Below, piece by piece: positions 46,630 to 57,629 of a DNA stretch of 64,000 nucleotides. Origin of the DNA: Marsupella aquatica (taxonomy: Eukaryota; Marchantiophyta); NCBI GenBank assembly GCA_973895155.1, contig OZ316892.1:11656001-11720000 (forward strand). Reading direction: 5' to 3'. The position numbers and the translations under genes are program-made. Below the pieces are notes generated by a model. It made no database searches. It was not told where the DNA came from and saw only the letters and a list, made by a program, of their open reading frames with translations. How positions within the stretch are numbered: the first letter of the stretch is position 1; the number at the start of each line of letters is the position of its first letter.

Positions 46630-48775
46630 AAGAAGAGTACAGCATGATTTATAAGTCAGTTTTGGATGACACATAGGAACAGCTATGCCAAAGACACTGG
46701 TGATGCATTAGTATTTACTCAAATTGCTCAACATGATCTAATATGTTGGTTTTGTACAATTGGGATATACGCACCACCAATACCTGAAAAGTATGGAGAT
46801 CAAATTTTCCTAGGAAATTGCTCAACATGATTCTGTCACAATGCAAATGGCTCAATATGTACAATGGATGCACCAGACCAGAAAAAGATGGACAAGTGTG
46901 CACTGTTTTGTTTTAACTGTTTTGAAAAGAACACAACAGTGACAAGCACTGAGGGGGTCCGACCAACCAGCCCAAAAAGGGACCTACACCTAGTCAGGCA
47001 ATGCGATTTAAAAGAGCCACATGATAGTGGCCAGCTCAAGATCCCAGTACTGAATTCCAACTATTCTTCCCACTGCTAACCTGGGCAAGGGCGCTAACAA
47101 AATTTTGCTGTTTCGAGTAGTGTCGTTGGAGCTTGACCGCAGTCTCATATGAATCAGGTTTGTTGGTTTCTGGTACTTCTGAGGTTAGTGCAAAGAGACC
47201 CAATCACATGGAATCCTTTGCTGCTTACGATAACTCGACTAAGTTTGCATTGTTAGTTTTAATGCTCTTGGCACTTTTAGTAGGTGGACTACATGTGCAC
47301 TTTCTTTTTGGGAGGTCTCCAAAGAGATTTTAGCTGTTCAGTAAAACACAATTAAGTTTCTGTACAATGCTCATCATACCCTAAATGCTAAATCGTCTAA
47401 CTTTCTAGACATGGCTGGGTTTATGGATACAGCATTTCCATATTCAGGAACTATGGGAGCTTCAATTTCTTCCTCTGGTGCCAGTGCCTACTCTTCATTA
47501 GCACCAGTAGTTCTCACCTACAAGAGAACGACCTCATCTACTTACAAGACCTTCGTACCGAGATATGACCCCACTTTAGCAATGAAATAGGGATAACGAT
47601 TTCTCATCAATAGAGTATCCGACCCACAGCACAGTGATATCCGGTCTGATACGCAGTACACACCGCTCTACATACGGATAGTACTATGATCTAATACCTT
47701 CCATAGAGACTTCCTCTTGATGCTTGATTCAACACCAATGGAAAGATATAGACAAACAAAATGAAAATCCATCGTGTAATGAAGATAACTTGATAAAATT
47801 GGTTCAATCCTGCTTTCAGCGTCTAATGATCTTCGTACCAAGATTTTACTGATTTTCAACAAAAGTGGACATCTCATGCTCTGGCTAGCACACACTTAAC
47901 TGTGAAGTGCTAATGTGACACCTTTCTGGCTCCAGAGCACACATAGGAGTTGGAGTTGACTGTCAAACTCGGAACAAGTCTGACAGTTCCTAGAGGAGTG
48001 CTTGCTACTATAAAAGTCGTCACTGGTGACACAGATGTGGATCCAATATGCATTAATCAACTATGATGCAAGGTGGTCCATAAAATCTTCAAATTATGGT
48101 ACATGATAGTACACTAACCGGATATCGTAGTGGATAGGAAAGGCAGTCGTCATTCTAACAGAAGTCTGGATTACGACACACAACATTTCACTTAACCTTC
48201 TCAACTTTCTAATTATCCTTCCCTCGTCCATTACAGCCTTGTTTCCACCGAAACACTTCAGAGCACGTGCAAATCCCTAGATGACTGAATGGATGACAAC
48301 CATTATATCTTGAGCACATATCGAGTGTAGGTGTGGAGTCACATGCTTCGAGTATTTCATTCTAATCGTAAGATTGTAGATTTTCATATCTACATGGGAT
48401 CCTACATGGATTTCCTATATGGACTCGAGCCAAAGAAAACAAGCTTGACAGAAAAATTAAATTGCAAGCGTGCACTTCGTCCAAAAATTGCACAAAAAAT
48501 AAATCACCACTCACCAAAGTGATCAATGGCTGATTTCCCCATCAAACAATTGATTCTATATTCATAGCTGACACATCAACCTTGCTTCTACTTTCTTCCT
48601 TGGTATCAGTTGGGCAACTGTTGCACAACTTTGAGATGCGAACAAAGATCTTCAGATGCAGACATGACTCTCCAAGGATTCTGAGGTTGACAATCAGCGC
48701 AGACTCACCTAACCTTCTTTTATACACCCTATCCATCAATTAAACCCAAATTTTGAAATTGAGTTCTAATTATCT
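46630..48775. other. No supported gene
   Basis: Non-coding to the limit of what I can see. A 66-codon ORF at 47133-47333 has one hydrophobic stretch, and a 71-codon ORF at 46864-47079 has no motif. Neither is called. Confidence 0.45.
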
Positions 48776-51700
48776 TTATGTTTTGCGCTTCTTCTTAGCT
48801 TTTCGAAGTCGTTCTTCTCTTTCCTCTGCCTCAATCATTGCCAACTCCCTCTCATCTTCCAGCCTCGCTTCTCGAGCACTGCAAAGTCAAATACTTACAT
48901 CAGATTATGGAAACACAACACTTTCAAATTAAACAGATAAGAATTCTCCATGTCCAACTTGCAAGGTCTCTTCTTCTTGTTAAACTTGGTTGAACAGTAA
49001 GGTATTTCTCTCCAGTTCCCTGCTTGGGTACGATTCCAGAGACCCTCGGCTGCTGTGATTCTTCTGTGTCTAAGGCACGGTATTCCATTTACTCTTAACA
49101 CACAAACCGATGGAACATCTGCTAAAAGCTGTCAACTCACGTACCTCATTTCTCTAAGTGCGAACACACATCATGACACGAATTAGATAAAAATTGACTC
49201 TACCCTTTCTGCAGAACAGACACTAAATGATGTACCTTCTACGTTCTTCTGCTTGGATGGTGCGGAATCCAACTTCCATTGAGCGATCATCGAAGTCGTC
49301 GTTTCCCCGATATTTGTTTGGATTGTATCTGCCAAGGCACTCAGCAAAAGTTGACAGTCTGGTACCATAGACATACCACTAAGACTTCTTGCTCGGTAAC
49401 TTCTCAGTAAGAAATACGATTTGAGTAAAATCATTAAAAATGAAAGGAGCTTGACATTATACCATCCTGAAGAGATTTCCGAGTTGAAACCAAAGGAAAA
49501 CGAAGAAGAGCCATACCCCATAATACTGTGGATCATACTTGAGACATTGGTAGGATCATCATCATCATCAATGAAAGAGTCATCATCATCCTCGCTTGGA
49601 CTTCGACCTCGTGCAGTTAGACGAACTGAGTTAACAGCTACAACTGGAAGCTTGTTCCTGCGAGTAGGCTGCTCATCCGATTCCTCACTAGAGCTTCGAG
49701 CTCTCTTATGCCTCGCCTCGCCTTGCCGTCGATCTTCTGAGTACCTTGCTCTATTGTAGTCGGAAAGCGCTGCTCGTGAAGCGCCTTTTGGTTGGGGCTT
49801 CCGTTCCAATTTCTGATCCAAAAAGATTAGATTCCGCAACCTTGCCAGCAGAGAAAACTCATGTCTACCATCATTTTGCAGTGAGGAATTAAACTCAAGT
49901 GGGCAAATATTTCTAAGTAAAATGCAGGAGACCTCTGTCCCAACATGACATAACTCAATTAGTCTACTTTTCTCACCTGAGAAGTTGATACATTGGGCTT
50001 AGTTTCTCCACGAATAGCTGCTGTTCTATAGGTAGCACTTGTTGGAGCTCCCTTCTTCAAACCCTGAGACATGACTGTAGCTTTCTCAGCAGAGTTCGTC
50101 CGAACTCGCTCCCTTTCTTTAATTTGGGCGGGCTTCATTCCTGTAGACTGGGTCTGGTGCCGATTCGTAGCATGAGCGGGTTGCCTCTCTGCAGGCCGAG
50201 AAGGTAGCCGATCGGGTTGCCGGGTAGGCCGCCTATCTGGTTGCTGAGCGCCAGGCCTGTCTGGTTGCTGGGCGCCAGGCCTGTCTGGTTGCTGAGCGCG
50301 AGGCCTATCCCTCACCTGGTTGCGGTCTCTTTCCAAAATTTGAGAATTCCTCCTGTCGAGCGCTAGAGAAGGTTGCGGACGTCGGACAGCTGAAATACTT
50401 TTATTTACATCAGATGCCCTGGAGGCAGCAACCAGCCTTTTCGTCATTTCTACCTTTCTCAATTTTGGCTCCCCTTTAGGCTCTGGCCGGCCTGGTCCAG
50501 CAGAAGAGACCTTACTTATTAATGGCTTGGCCGACGTACCTACAATGGACATATTTTTCATGGCAGATATATTTGAAGGGGAGTCATAGTGGCCCTGCCT
50601 TGGCAATGACCTCGAGAGTTGTGAGGATTTAGATTGGCTTTGAAGTGGTCTTGAAGATGTAGCAGATCCACCGGAGAGTCTTGATTCTGGAGTGCTCTTG
50701 GGTCGTTCTGAAGTAAGCTTTCGAGGGGAATGATTGTTAACAACAACAGATGTTGTATCGTGCTTTCTTACCCCTGAACACCCCACATGAGCGGTAAGAG
50801 AAGATCACTCAAATAAAGTCTGGAAACTTGTTACCGTGGTAACAATTTTAAGGTTATATCCCAACCACAGCTCAAAATGCAGGTAATCATCTCACCAAGC
50901 TTTGAAGATGACGGGCCTTCTCTGTCTGCGATCTTAGGGCCAGGCAATGGTGAATCATCAAATAAAAATGAGTAGTCTCGTGCTTCTTTCAATTTCCGCG
51001 TTTTCTCGGTGGTCTGTGTGATACAGAGCACAACATCAGAGTGAGCTGCAAAGATAAGACTGAGATCAAATCTGCAAACTGGTCGTCAACTTTGCTTGTT
51101 CAACTATTTACTCACAAACTTCCAGCTTGTACATGTCAATATTTAGGTTTAGTAGTTCCACCTTCATGAGGATTATGACATCGAGAGAAGTCTACTGGTC
51201 AAACTTCAAGAACCAGGCAATCAATATCAGGAATTTATTTTCCAGAATATCTCCCAATAAATATTGCAAGTCAAATAGTGCAAACTATAATTAACAAGCA
51301 ACTCTGTCCGACAACAACTCTGGACCCATTCAATGAGAATCATGTAGGTTCCTCACTTTGTCCACAGGCTTGGGAGGCTCAACAAGAGGCCTGCGGTCAC
51401 GAGAAACCTTTCCAGCTGACAAACTAGCGACTTTCTTCTTGTGCTCAGCCTGCACAGCGATCAAGGCATACTTCATCATAAATGTTTTTGGGGAACATCA
51501 ACCAATATCGATTTTAATCACGTTTCAAATGCAAAGTTAGTGAGACGAATTCCTTAATTAATGACTTTGTTTGCTTTGGATCGTTTCAAGTGCCCTCCCA
51601 TAAGCTCAACACTTCTTGCATTATTTGCAATTCTCGATTCAAGCACATGCGACACAGCAAAATCAGTTTGCTACTGACGAAGCCGACTGTGAAACAGATG

Positions 51701-52647
51701 GCTAACTCACCTCCACTCTTGCCTTAGTGTCTCTAGCTGCCACAATTTCCGCCTCTTCCCGTGCACGAGCTTCTTCAATAATCCGTTTCGCGACAACTGG
51801 TTCAGATGGGCCAAAAAATGACCCAAAGCTGTACACATCGCCAGGAGCTCAGACAATCATAGACACACAGACGCATGTCCAAAAATGATCACCCAGTAAC
51901 CACAACGGGGAACAAAAAAGACAACTAGGAAAAGGGGCAAGAGACCTCACCTACGATCATTAGGCAATTTTTTCTTCTCTTTCGAGAGAGCCAAACCCCC
52001 TCCGCTCCTGCTACTCCCGTGTTCCTTGTTCTGCTCGCCTGCTTTCGGAACCTCATCTCCGCGACCACTAGCGTGTAAGCCATTCTTCCCTTTCGTCAAT
52101 TTTTGGCGTTCAAGCTCTTTAAGCCTTCGTCGGCGGTTCAAATATTCCTGCCGCTCTGGACTCACATCATCAGCGTCTGAATCCAATTGTCTATCTTTAC
52201 TCCTTCCCCTGTTTTGCCTCCGAGGCGTTGGGACTTCGGCATCGTCACCGTCTAATAAACGGGAATAGTCTCGGTTCCTTCGAAGGTACTCCTGTTTCAG
52301 GAAGTGAATGAGGTCAGGGCCGAGCTGTAACTCAACGATCCAGGATAAGGATACAGACTCCGAAAGGGGTGCCAAACCACATTGTTCCCGGTCACTTAAA
52401 TCTGCTATGTGGCAAACTCAAATCAAGCACTCTCATACGCCTCCACGGTACACTCTACGAATTCTTTCAACTCACAGTTTTCTCATCTCTCCACATTTTG
52501 TGACGATCACAGGGTAAGGACGTCCAATTTATCCTTTCATCCAAACCTCCTCGGCAACCGACTTCGCCGACACCTCCTTCTCAACGATACTCCAAAGAGA
52601 AACATCTTCTTCTGCCTTCTGCAAATCGCATGCTCGTGCTCGTCCAT
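48776..52647 (-). CDS. SPT2-like chromatin protein, nine exons (first tentative)
   Basis: Eight coding exons join in frame at GT-AG sites: 51951-52291, 51711-51828, 51357-51449, 50896-51013, 49977-50773, 49517-49812, 49236-49328 and 48776-48878 (TAA). They give 652 residues. Near the start is ERQEYLNRRRRLKELERQKL, then FGSFFGPSEPVVAKR. The large exon has PDRPGAQQ repeats. Next come an acidic Asp tract and SSMIHSIMGYNPNKYRGNDD; the last part is GFRTIQAEERRSAREARLED and a lysine-rich end. This C-terminus is the SPT2 (PF08243) signature, binding histone H3-H4 as a chaperone during transcription. The first exon is unsure: an ATG at 52645-52647 with a possible GGA|GTATCG donor would add 19 residues. 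No break is seen. Confidence 0.85.
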
Positions 52648-53062
52648 TACTCACAAACCCTAACTCGAAGCACTTCACATCATTTCCCAGCAAACCTCAA
52701 ATTTCCATCCGCGAACGCAGTCTATGCAATTAAATTTCGACTGCTTGTCCACAGCGTCTGAGCTCTGGACTGGCGCTGCAGGGAAGGTTTTAAGCTACAG
52801 TGCGTGCTCCATTGATGATTGCGTTGATGCGTGTCCAGTGACTCTTGAGCTTTACAACAGTAGCGGAATTGAAAGCGCACTCTCTCCTCAGCAGAATTAT
52901 CGAGAAGCTTTGAACGGACATGGAGTGTGTCGTGCCTCGTCGTTGCTGTAACTTCGAATGCAATTTCTACAACGGGAACGAGAAACGAATCGGGGAGCAG
53001 AGAGCGGCCATTGAAGTCCTCTGGACAACAAGGATCTCCAACCTGTAACCAGACCGAATCAC
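52648..53062. other. SPT2 upstream region
   Basis: Probable promoter and leader of the SPT2-like gene (transcribed leftwards), ending at an AT microsatellite where the Helitron inserted. A 75-codon plus-strand ORF (52724-52951) has no motif. Confidence 0.4.
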
Positions 53063-53084
53063 TATATATATATATATATATATA
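53063..53084. repeat. (TA)n microsatellite at the Helitron target
   Basis: About 11 TA units immediately beyond the Helitron 3' end. Confidence 0.9.
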
Positions 53085-53110
53085 TTAGTCCCATGCCCGT
53101 GCGTTGCACG
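53085..53110 (-). terminator. Helitron 3' terminal hairpin and CTAA end
   Basis: Stem CGTGC/GCACG with a three-base loop, then the CTAA terminus. This is the structure that marks the end of rolling-circle transfer in Helitrons. Confidence 0.8.
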
Positions 53111-53114
53111 AAAG

Positions 53115-53400
53115 ACTTCGAGTGAGGGCAAGATTTCGAGTGAGGGCAAGATGTTGAGGCGAGGGCAAGATGTCGAGCTGAGTGCAAGATTTGGAGGTGA
53201 GAGCAAGATTTCGAGTGAGGGAAAGATGTCGAGGTGAGTGCAAGATTTGGAGGTGAGGGCAAGATGTCCAGGTGAGGGCAAGATGTCGAGGTGAGTGCAA
53301 GATTTGGAGGTGAGAGCAGGATGTCAAGGTGAGGGCAAGATCTTGAGATGAGAGCAAGTTAGATGTTGAGGTGAGGGTAAAATTTTGAGGCGAGGCAAAC
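53115..53400 (-). repeat. ~19-bp minisatellite in the Helitron 3' region
   Basis: About 14 imperfect units of the form GAGGTGAG[GT]GCAAGAT[GT]T on the plus strand. They lie between the hairpin and the helicase stop codon. Confidence 0.85.
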
Positions 53401-53482
53401 ATAGTTGTGCATTGCAAACTTATAATTCAGGCAAAAAGTCAAAGAGATTAATACAAAAGTGATACAATATTTATTCAGGTGT

Positions 53483-56400
53483 TCAATAAAGAACCTTATC
53501 ATATACAACATTTTTTGTCAACTTTGCTTGACCCTCCTCGGAATCTGAAAGTAAAACCTTGATAGTTGTAGGTGATGTTGCCCTTGAGAATGCTACATAC
53601 AACTGTCCATGACTAAATACAGGCTTTGAAAGTTGCAACCCTACATGTTCTAAAGTTTGACCTTGAGCCTTGTTTATGGTTATTGCATATGCCACTCGAA
53701 TTGGAAATTGGACCCTATGTAATAAGAAAGGAAGTGACTCGTCAGAGGTCAACGGAATCCGTGGGATAAATGTAAGGGTCCCTGCATATTTTCCTGCAAG
53801 AACACGTGCCTCTATGACACGACGATTCATTGCTCTCACAATTAACCGAGTACCATTACACAACCCCAAAGAGTGATCTATATTCCTAAGTAAAATGATA
53901 GGGCATCCAACCTTTAGTACCAACTTATGAGGTGGCAGACCACTTGGCGTGAGTGTATTCAAGAACTCCGTAGGGTAGAAATTTTCCCCTTCGAGCTGAT
54001 CTGGACGATCAACGCTAAAAAACTCACTTGATTCCCCAGGAAGTACTTCTAAGATAGAGTCGTTAATTTTTAGTGCCTCGTCATTTGTCGGCGCCAGAAT
54101 AGTTCTTTCACTTAAGAACCTGTCGTCCACATTAGCAAGAGTCGGGTATATTGCCTGAATCAATGATTCCACACGTCCTCCATCCACCACCATAGACTCA
54201 GGGCAAGTAATAAGATTATTTGAAGGCCCTCCTTTTGGGAGTTTATCATCGCCCAATTGTAGTAGCCACTCCGCAAATGTAACATTACCAAATTCAGGAG
54301 ATGCGTTAGTTCCTCTTGCCCGCATATTTTTAGTTAGCTTCAAAGTCCGTATACTACTCCACACATAAGACTTCTTCAAACACGACCCCACAATCTCTGG
54401 ACGACTTGCCCTTGCCTTCACTGGAAGCACTTGTCGAAAATCACCTGCAAATACAACTACAACCCCTCCAAAGATTCGGTCATTATCTCGTATGTCGCGT
54501 AAAGTTCTATCCAACGCCTCCACTCCATGCAGATGGATCATGGGTGCTTCGTCCCACAAAATAAAAGTTGCCCTCCGCAATAATCCAGCAAGGTCAGATT
54601 GTTTTTGGATGCCGCATGTTGATGTCGAGATTGGTTTCAATGGTAGCTTGAATCTTGAGTGTGCGATGCGACCTCCATCTAACAAAAGACTTGCAATACC
54701 CGAGGAAGCTACGGCCAATGCGACGTCCCCATCTGCACGGACTCTCCGAAGTAGAACATTCTCCACAAATGTTTTGCCTGTCCCCCCTGGTCCATCAAAA
54801 TATGTCGCTCCATCTCGAGCCCTCACGGCTGCAAGTATTGCAGTGTACGTTGCCCTTTGACCCTCGTTCAACAACGGCTCTTGCTCTGCAAGTTGTTGTA
54901 GAAGTACATCCATTGGATAACATGTCTCCTTTCTTATCAACCGGTTTCTATTTTCTTCCTCTTGGAAAAAATCCATACCTGGTTCCGGAAGACCAAACTC
55001 CAACAATGTTTTACCCACACTTTTCAAAGCCTCATCCATCAAATGTAGAGCAAAGCTTTGTTGTTGCTGCTCTGTAGAATCTAAGAAGCCCATCAATTGC
55101 AAACGATACCTACAATCATCACTCAAATTGGATGCATGTTGTGCCCATAGGTCGCACGGTTTGGCAACACCTCCAAACAACAATATTGTAATAAATAGTT
55201 GTCATATTTGCGCACCGGTGTGCATGCTTGCCGCTTCTTGAAGGCATCTATCCCACTCTTCATCGTTCTCATACAAACCCTGAGCAAGAGCTGCTGCTTG
55301 AAAGGTGGGGTATATAGTGCCCTCAAAAGTGCGAAGGTCGATGAATGATGTTGCACCTTTGATGTGAAGAAGAAGTGCCCTCAAATAGTACCGTTCACCC
55401 GCGGCTGGTGGCACAAAATACATCCTACCAATGCTAAACCCTCTTATTCGTGGGTTCCATGCACAGGAGGACGTATCCCATACAAACTCATGGGGGAAAT
55501 TGTTGTAGAGAAGTTGTTTTGCCCGTTCATCCAAAGTATTAGCTCTGAACCACCCTGTGAGGGTTGTGTCCCTATGAGATTCTCGTTGAACCACATCACT
55601 GATGTTAGAATCCTCATTGAACATTATAGATTGTTCCCCCTCACAATGAACTTGTAGCCGTTGCACCGAAGTAGTACTCTCAGACATTTCAAACTGGTTA
55701 ATGCGCCATACTCCCTCAGCAGTAGACACATATCTGGCATCTAAGTGCTCCTTCACTTCATCTCGTTGCTCCACCTCAACCGTTGCCTTATCATGCCCTT
55801 TATAACAGTACTTGTATAAATACTTGATTGCTTTAATAGAGCAACAAATCTCCACATTAATATGGGCATTGAATCTCATGCTCAAATATGGACTATGAGG
55901 AACAACCCACCTATTGTCAAACTTAAACCCACTTCGGTCTTTTGAGAAATTGCGGCCATCATCCCGACGTCGATACATAGGATACCCATCATCTCCAAAA
56001 ACTGTTTCGGTTGAGAATGATCGTGGATAGCCCTTGCTGCACTGCCCGTTGACCATGCAAGGTGAGTTTGGATATCCACGACCGCATGGACCATGGACCA
56101 TGGACTTCATAATAGTTTGATATAATTGTGGATGTACTCGTGCATCCGGTATCTCCGCCGAAACCAATTGATCAACCAACTCTAGAGTGCATAACTTATG
56201 TCGTTCCACCAATATTATGATAATGTGGGCGTGCGACAGACCCCTCTTCTGAAATTCAATGACATACATAGAGGCAATAGGTCTACCCAATACCCCTGCC
56301 CGAATATCCGCCAACAGGGCCTTCAACTTAAGTTTGAACACTCTCGCCACAATGTCATCACGGTCGGTCGGGGTCTGGTAGGGGAAGCACTCCACTTTGA

Positions 56401-56692
56401 TTTCAGGCCATTCAGGATTGCACGTAAAAGTTGTGAAAAGGTCAGGAGGCCCATATGTTTGAACAACTACCATGGCATCCTGATAGGCCTGCATCATATG
56501 TCGTGCACTACCCCCATATGTGGACGGTAAAATGGAGGTCCTACCCACATTGCTTGCTTGTGCATCCCCATCTTGAACTGCATCTTGCAGCCCTTGATAT
56601 AACTCGGTCCGAAGCTTTTTCTGATTGTTCCGAATATATGTGAGGCGTGTCTGGTCTATACACGCATATGCATCCACAATAAATTGCTTCAA
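53483..56692 (-). pseudogene. Helitron RepHel replicase-helicase, one nonsense codon, 5' truncated
   Basis: A single reading frame runs across the segment, interrupted only by TGA at 55202-55204. Its N-terminal half is the Rep part: DLFTTFTCNPEWPEI, the HUH motif in RGLSHAHIIII, and tyrosines in KYLYKYCYKGHDKATVE. The C-terminal half is a PIF1-type helicase: Walker A FDGPGGTGKTF, Walker B ILWDEAPM, then GDFRQVLPV, LTKNMRA, INKAQGQTLEHVGL and LYVAFSRAT. The protein would nick, unwind and strand-transfer the element. The stop lies where CGA (Arg) would fit, so a CpG-type C-to-T change explains it. The frame is open up to the very first base of CACTA-2, which cuts the Rep domain, so the N-terminal part is displaced beyond the window. 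Confidence 0.88.
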
Positions 56693-56693
56693 C

Positions 56694-57440
56694 CACTAGT
56701 AGAAACCGGGGGGTATTTAGACCCCATTAAACGACTATTCAGTACCGTATAGGACTTGGAAACGACTGGGAAGGACTCCAGTCCTTTATAGGACTATGAG
56801 TCGTATGTTTTGTTACTAAAATCAACTGAGTCCTTTATAGAACTGGTTTATAAGTCGTTTTATAGACTGGATTTTCAGTCTATTGTAGTCTTTGTGTGGG
56901 TAGGTTTGGTGAGTCTTTTTCAGTCTTTTATGGGCTGCGATGGTGAGTCGTTGGGAACAACTCAAAAGGTTATGAAGGGTAGTCTTTAAATATACTTTGT
57001 GGGTTTATAAAACGACTAAAGTAGACACTTTGTGGGGGTTTATAAAACGACTAAAGTAGACACTTTGTGGGGGTTTATAAAACGACTAAAGTAGACACTT
57101 TGTGGGGTATGTACAAGTCTTTCATGTCAACTGGAAATGAGTGATGAAGACCCCACTATACTACTTGGAATGAACTCACTCTTGTGCACAAATAACACAT
57201 TTCATTCATGTTTTATTGTGTACTTGGAATGAACTCACTCTATAAGGTCACCATTCACCATGTTAACATTAAAACCTCACACAAATTTTCAGAAAGCCAT
57301 CTTCTATACCATGTACACTAATATGAATTCACAGATTCAAACATCATAGACTACAAAGAAGGTCACAAAGCATTCGTCTATACCATACACACTAATACTG
57401 AATTGATACAAAACAGATTCAAGTATCATAGACAATCACC
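56694..57440. promoter_or_regulatory. CACTA-2 left subterminal repeats
   Basis: Many AGTC[GT]TTT / AAACGACT motifs in both orientations lie between 56720 and 57120. They include three head-to-tail 35-bp units beginning AACGACTAAAGTAGACACTT at 57011, 57046 and 57081. They differ from the TGTGACTA motifs of CACTA-1, suggesting different TnpA specificity. Confidence 0.65.
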
Positions 57441-57629
57441 ATAGAGCCATAGTTTGACATCAATCACTTGTTTCATACATATAGAATTCAGAAATATCAA
57501 TGTCACACACAACGGCTCCTTCATCCTCTTTACCAAATGGAAAAATTGGTACAGATATTTCTTGGATTTTTCCAAGGCAATGTCAAAATGTAACACAATT
57601 CACATGATTCTATCTACACTTGTATTCAG

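Larger units (their letters stand above)
53085..56693 (-). mobile_element. Helitron, 3' portion, interrupted by CACTA-2
   Basis: On the minus strand the element ends in CTAA at 53085-53088, followed by T, fitting insertion between A and T with a CTRR end. A perfect 5-bp-stem hairpin (CGTGC-AAC-GCACG) lies at 53098-53110, about 9 bases before the terminus. A RepHel ORF fills 53483-56692. The 5' end (TC) must lie beyond CACTA-2 and outside the window. Confidence 0.85.

Noticed and set aside
53085-53417. Minus-strand ORFs of 66-110 codons in the Helitron 3' region
   Set aside because: They are translations of the 19-bp minisatellite.
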